Below are positions 6,699 through 9,467 of a stretch of 9,467 nt of DNA, in pieces. A program made the position numbers and the translations under genes. The stretch is from Methylacidiphilaceae bacterium UBA1321 (GTDB lineage: Bacteria; Verrucomicrobiota; Verrucomicrobiia; Methylacidiphilales; UBA1321), in NCBI GenBank assembly GCA_002306945.1, contig DBTH01000088.1:1-9467 (forward strand), given 5' to 3'. The stretch's first letter is position 1; every line of letters starts with the position of its first letter. The notes under the pieces are model-generated. The model was not told the origin of the DNA. It ran no database searches and saw nothing but the letters and a program-made list of their open reading frames with translations.

Positions 6699-7157
6699 AT
6701 GGGTATGCGATGCATGCAAGCGGGTTTGGCCGTGTTATTTTATTGGGCGATGGGGATGGCGTCGCTACACGCCCAAAATCCTCCTTCTTTCGGGATGGTC
6801 GATCTGGGCTTTACGGATTTCCGCGCCTACGGTTATGCGAAAGCGTTCCAGACCTGGACTTTTGGCGGCCCGTTGGAGCAGAATTCCCTTTTTGCCAAGC
6901 GATTGGAGGAAAAGGCCGGATTTTGGACCTCCTTTGGCCGCAGTCTTGGTTACAAGGATGTTCAGGCCAAAGCACTTTCTCAAAATTCCACTGTTTTTTA
7001 CGTTACAGCGCAGTTTGAACGCGGGGAAATTTTCTTCCGGTTCGTGGTGTATCAGGGACAGGGGAAATATTCGATTACTTCGATCCGTTGGGCTCTCGAC
7101 CCCGACGACCTCGACGGCCCGCCCGATCCCCGTAGCGTTCCGTCCTCTTCGAAGTAG
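6699..7157 (+). CDS. Small secreted protein of unknown function, possibly NTF2-like (DUF3887-like)
   Basis: I do not recognise this as a named protein. From the ATG at 6699 it has 152 residues. The first 25 look like a Sec signal peptide: an Arg at position 4, a hydrophobic stretch (AGLAVLFYWAMGMASL) and likely cleavage after LHA at 25, giving a mature protein of about 127 residues. The mature part has a Phe/Trp-rich start, a helix with FAKRLEEKAGFW, then alternating strands (TVFYVTAQFERGEIFFRFVV, then YSITSIRW), and an acidic, Pro-rich tail. The pattern of helix, then a strand of the FYVTAQFERG kind, then FRFVVY and a final I..I.W strand is like small NTF2-fold lipid or ligand binders such as DUF3887. 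This is only a fold-level guess. It is divergent from GH30 and convergent with the permease gene, so it is probably transcribed alone. A longer start at 6609 is possible but less likely. Confidence 0.65.
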   Translation: MGMRCMQAGLAVLFYWAMGMASLHAQNPPSFGMVDLGFTDFRAYGYAKAFQTWTFGGPLEQNSLFAKRLEEKAGFWTSFGRSLGYKDVQAKALSQNSTVFYVTAQFERGEIFFRFVVYQGQGKYSITSIRWALDPDDLDGPPDPRSVPSSSK

Positions 7158-7197
7158 CGGCTGCGGGTGAAGTTCGCACGCTTTTCGACTGTTCCCT

Positions 7198-8538
7198 TTA
7201 TTCGTAGCGCAGAGCCTGGATCGGGCTGAGCTGGGAAGCCTTGAAGGCGGGGTAAAGCCCCGCGATGATGCCGACAACCAGTGCGAATCCGATGCTGATG
7301 AGGATGGAGGAGAGGGAGATGATGGGGGAATTCTCCGATGGGGCCATGAGGATGAGGAGTTGCACCAGGCCAAAACCGACGGCGATGCCGATCATTCCGC
7401 CGAGCAGGGCCAGCGCGAGGGCTTCAATGAGGATCTGGGTGAAGATGTCTCCCCGGCGCGCGCCGATGGCGCGGCGGATGCCGATTTCTCGGATGCGTTC
7501 GGTGATGCTGGCGAGCATGATGTTGGTGATTCCAAGGCCGCCGACGAGCAGACTGATTCCGGCGATCAGACCGCCACTGAGGCGAGTGGCGCGGATGGAG
7601 CGTTCGATGTCCTCGAACCAGTCTTCGCGTGTGTCGAAGCCGAAGTCGCGGATGCCCCGGTGCGTCATCAGGAGAATATTGCGCATCTGTTCGATGGCGG
7701 AGTTGAAGTTGTTGATATCGCCGATGCGGACGACCAGGCGGGAGAGCTTGGGATCGGGGCCCTGGTCGACTCCGTTGACGACGTTGGCGGTTTTGAAGAG
7801 GGCCTGCATGGTGGTCAGGGGAATGAGGGCGGCGCGGTTTTTGGCCCAGAAGGGGTCGTTGCCGCGGTTTTTGCGGAAGGTGCCGCGGGCTTTGCGGCGG
7901 TCGTCTTTTTGCTTGGAGATGCCGAGGGCCCTCTGGCGTTTGGCGCTTTCGGTGATGTAATGGGTCAGGACACCGACGACGGTGAAGGTCTGGCCGTTGA
8001 TGAGGACGGTTTCGCCAAGTGGAACGGCGTTTTCGTCATCCCAAAGATCGACGACGATGGAGTGGCCGAGGACGACGACGCGGTTGCATTGCTTCAGATC
8101 AAGGTCGGTGATGAAGCGTCCGTATTGAACCTGATGTTTGTCGATGACGAGATTGTCGGGTTCGACTCCGACGAAGCGGGGATTGGTCGAATTGCCCATG
8201 CGGGTGATCTTGCCGCCGATTTCAACCTCGGCGGAGATCGATTCGAGCAACGGGGCGGAACGGCGCAACGCGAGGGCGTCGACGTAGGTGCGGCCGGGGC
8301 TGAGTTCGGCGATGTCTTCCTGGTTGGGAGGAACCGGCGCATCGCGGATTTCAACGCGTTCCACGCCGCCGACCTGGTTGATGAAGGAGCGCGAACCGGT
8401 GGCGATACCCTCCGTCAGGGCAAACATCGCCATGAGCGAGCCGACGCCGAGGATGACGCCGAGCATGGTCAGAAACGAGCGGAATTTGTGCGCCCAGATT
8501 TCCTTGATGCCTTCTTCAATGCCGAGAAACGGATGCAT
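7198..8538 (-). CDS. MacB-type ABC transporter permease
   Basis: This is the membrane subunit of a type VII (mechanotransmission) ABC transporter, which uses ATP in the cytoplasm to drive movement in the periplasm rather than moving a substrate through its own membrane. It has 446 residues: an N-terminal helix near 22-44, a large periplasmic core domain near 45-315, then helices near 322-345, 371-398 and 410-430 (FtsX domain). The conserved coupling segment ERIREIGIRRAIGAR lies at 347-361 and the family C-terminus GLYPAFKASQLSPIQALRYE closes the protein. The ATPase is a separate gene just upstream, so this is the split form of MacB. The order adaptor-ATPase-permease suggests a tripartite pump with an outer-membrane channel for a peptide, antibiotic, siderophore or lipoprotein; the substrate is unknown. 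Residues about 197-235 carry a basic insertion (KDDRRKARGTFRKNRG) before ALIPLTTMQ. The ATG at 8538 fits, and no terminator-like stem follows the stop. Confidence 0.92.
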   Translation of the reverse strand: MHPFLGIEEGIKEIWAHKFRSFLTMLGVILGVGSLMAMFALTEGIATGSRSFINQVGGVERVEIRDAPVPPNQEDIAELSPGRTYVDALALRRSAPLLESISAEVEIGGKITRMGNSTNPRFVGVEPDNLVIDKHQVQYGRFITDLDLKQCNRVVVLGHSIVVDLWDDENAVPLGETVLINGQTFTVVGVLTHYITESAKRQRALGISKQKDDRRKARGTFRKNRGNDPFWAKNRAALIPLTTMQALFKTANVVNGVDQGPDPKLSRLVVRIGDINNFNSAIEQMRNILLMTHRGIRDFGFDTREDWFEDIERSIRATRLSGGLIAGISLLVGGLGITNIMLASITERIREIGIRRAIGARRGDIFTQILIEALALALLGGMIGIAVGFGLVQLLILMAPSENSPIISLSSILISIGFALVVGIIAGLYPAFKASQLSPIQALRYE

Positions 8539-8541
8539 GGC

Positions 8542-8610
8542 TTAACGGGAGTAACGGAGACCGGAAGCCGGAGACCGATAAAATGAGGGTTGGAGTGAAC
8601 TGAGTTTCAT
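8542..8610 (-). CDS. 22-codon mini-ORF bridging ATPase and permease (possible coupling peptide)
   Basis: The frame ATG 8610 to TAA 8542 encodes a 22-residue peptide starting MKLSSLQPSFYRSPAS. It overlaps the ATPase stop as ATGA and its TAA ends three bases before the ATG of the permease, so ribosomes leaving the ATPase could read through it and arrive at the permease. The peptide resembles no family I know. The spacer also contains a direct repeat, CGGTCTCCG, twice in about 25 bases. It may be a translational coupling device, or simply a chance frame in a 68-base spacer. Confidence 0.25.
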   Translation of the reverse strand: MKLSSLQPSFYRSPASGLRYSR

Positions 8611-9365
8611 GCCTGTGGCACGTTGCTTGTGGTGGTGTCGGTCGCTACAGGAGTTGCGGCAGCCGCCGCCTCGGTGCGGAAGCGGACGTAGTGGGAATGG
8701 GCGCTGTCGACGACCTTGCCGTCGCGGAGTTCAATGCGTCGCGGCGTCTCCGCGGCGATGTCCGGGTCGTGCGTGACGAGGGCGACGGTATGGCCTTTTT
8801 CGTGTAACTGGCGGAAAAGTTTGAGAATGGCCTCGCCGGTCTGTGTGTCGAGTGCACCGGTCGGTTCGTCGGCCAGGATGATCTTCGGATCGTTGACCAG
8901 GGCGCGGGCGATGGCCACGCGTTGGCATTGGCCGCCCGAAAGCTGGCTGGGCCGGTTGTGGATGCGGTGACTCAGGTCGACTGCTTCGATGGCCTTCCTC
9001 GCCCGCTCGTGTCGCTCCTTGCGACTGATTCCCGCGTAGATCATCGGCAGCTCGACGTTTTCCAGAATGTCGAGGCGGGGCAGGAGATTGAAACTCTGGA
9101 AGACGAACCCGATCAGATCGCGGCGCAATGCCGTCAATTTGCGCTCGCTGGCGTTTGCCACTTCCTGATCTGCAAGGCGATAGGAACCGGCCGAAGGTTG
9201 GTCCAGAAGGCCAAGAATGTTGAGCAAGGTGGATTTCCCGCAGCCCGACGGCCCCATAATTGCGACGAATTCCCCGTCCTGGATTTCGAACGAGATGTCG
9301 GCCAGGGCGCGGGTTTCCACGTCCGTGGTGCGGTAGTTTTTGCAGACGTTGTGCAGAGCAAGCAT
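8607..9365 (-). CDS. LolD/MacB-type ABC transporter ATPase
   Basis: This is the cytoplasmic nucleotide-binding subunit that powers the neighbouring MacB-type permease. From the ATG at 9365 it has 252 residues. Motifs: Walker A GPSGCGKST at 38-46, Q loop Q90, signature LSGGQ at 142-146, Walker B IILADE at 162-167 and H loop H199, all intact. The signature is followed by C147 where most relatives have Gln (LSGGQQQRV). GPSGCGKSTLLNILG and the ALDTQTGE stretch are typical of the MacB/LolD/FtsE branch. After residue 224 there is a tail of about 28 residues rich in Ala and Thr, beyond the usual end. The start is supported by GAAAGG about eight bases upstream; the frame is open further upstream, but that part overlaps the adaptor gene in another frame. 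It follows the adaptor stop by 4 bases and its TGA overlaps a mini-ORF ATG, so translation is probably coupled. Confidence 0.93.
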   Translation of the reverse strand: MLALHNVCKNYRTTDVETRALADISFEIQDGEFVAIMGPSGCGKSTLLNILGLLDQPSAGSYRLADQEVANASERKLTALRRDLIGFVFQSFNLLPRLDILENVELPMIYAGISRKERHERARKAIEAVDLSHRIHNRPSQLSGGQCQRVAIARALVNDPKIILADEPTGALDTQTGEAILKLFRQLHEKGHTVALVTHDPDIAAETPRRIELRDGKVVDSAHSHYVRFRTEAAAAATPVATDTTTSNVPQA

Positions 9366-9369
9366 GTTT

Positions 9370-9467
9370 CTACCTTTCGATATCGATGCGGTCGATTTTG
9401 TCATAAGTGCTGTAATCGGAAGTGATGACGCGGTCGGTCGCGTTAAGGCCGGACAGAATTTCCACTT
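9370..9467 (-). CDS. C-terminal end of a periplasmic adaptor protein (MacA/HlyD type), partial
   Basis: The last 31 codons of a gene entering from the right edge read VEILSGLNATDRVITSD and so on, ending in DIER and a TAG at 9370-9372. The pattern V.[I/V]LSGL...DRVI[T/V]S is the usual C-terminal barrel of MacA/HlyD-type membrane fusion proteins, where the strand leads to the end of the chain. The stop lies four bases before the ATG of the ATPase, which fits a MacA-MacB-like operon. The protein would span the periplasm and link the pump to an outer-membrane channel. Only the end is present, so subfamily and substrate cannot be judged. Confidence 0.75.
   Translation of the reverse strand, partial: VEILSGLNATDRVITSDYSTYDKIDRIDIER

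Noticed and set aside
8550..8580. Repeated CGGTCTCCG as the start of a tandem or CRISPR-like array
   Set aside because: Only two copies, separated by a few bases inside one spacer; no array or spacer pattern.
7360..8586. Long plus-strand open frame (408 codons) opposite the permease
   Set aside because: It is acidic and Gly/Ala-rich with no domain, and lies opposite a permease with a full set of family motifs.
1..9467. A novel defence or mobile system as the main content of the window
   Set aside because: All intact genes belong to common families (hybrid kinase, ABC exporter, GH30, MacAB set) except one small secreted protein; nothing shows the clustering or toxin/nuclease domains of such a system.

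Overview
The window reads as ordinary chromosomal DNA of a Gram-negative-type bacterium with fairly high GC content. Envelope functions dominate: an MsbA-like exporter, a MacAB-type tripartite efflux or lipoprotein-export set whose adaptor protein implies two membranes, a protein with a signal peptide, a soluble hybrid histidine kinase and a GH30 glycosidase. The mix of a PVC-style SGNH-hydrolase C-terminus, a GH30 enzyme and the sequence style of the kinase and the permease suggests Verrucomicrobiota or a related PVC lineage. This is an inference from protein style and not a proven assignment.

Bases 1-860 hold no intact gene. They contain the C-terminal piece of an SGNH/GDSL-type esterase cut off upstream by an in-frame stop, then a short decayed fragment of an IS630-family transposase, then about 420 bases in which I see no gene. 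Similar short motifs (CTGACCCCTTTT at 11-22 and CTGTCCCCTTTT at 843-854) lie at the two ends. They resemble sequences found at the ends of REP-associated (Y1) transposase elements, so this looks like a patch of repeated insertion and decay.

Bases 861-2927 (minus strand) encode a soluble REC-PAS-HisKA-HATPase-REC hybrid histidine kinase. It is divergent from an MsbA-like ABC exporter (3079-5184, plus strand) with an unusually long loop between its first two membrane spans. A small inverted repeat separates the exporter from a convergent GH30 glycoside hydrolase (5240-6586, minus strand) that has no visible signal peptide. Divergent from GH30 is a small secreted protein of unknown function (6699-7157, plus strand).

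Bases 7198-9467 (minus strand) form an operon read right to left: the last 31 codons of a periplasmic adaptor (MacA/HlyD type), a LolD/MacB-type ATPase 4 bases later, and a MacB-type permease. The ATPase and permease are joined by a 68-base spacer holding a 22-codon mini-ORF that overlaps the ATPase stop as ATGA and ends 3 bases before the permease ATG. ATPase and permease would form the inner-membrane pump, and the adaptor would link it to an outer-membrane channel.

I found no tRNA, rRNA, CRISPR array, phage module or recognisable defence system. The most interesting points are the mobile-element debris at the left edge, the loop insertion in the exporter, the coupling mini-ORF, and a basic insertion in the MacB-type permease.
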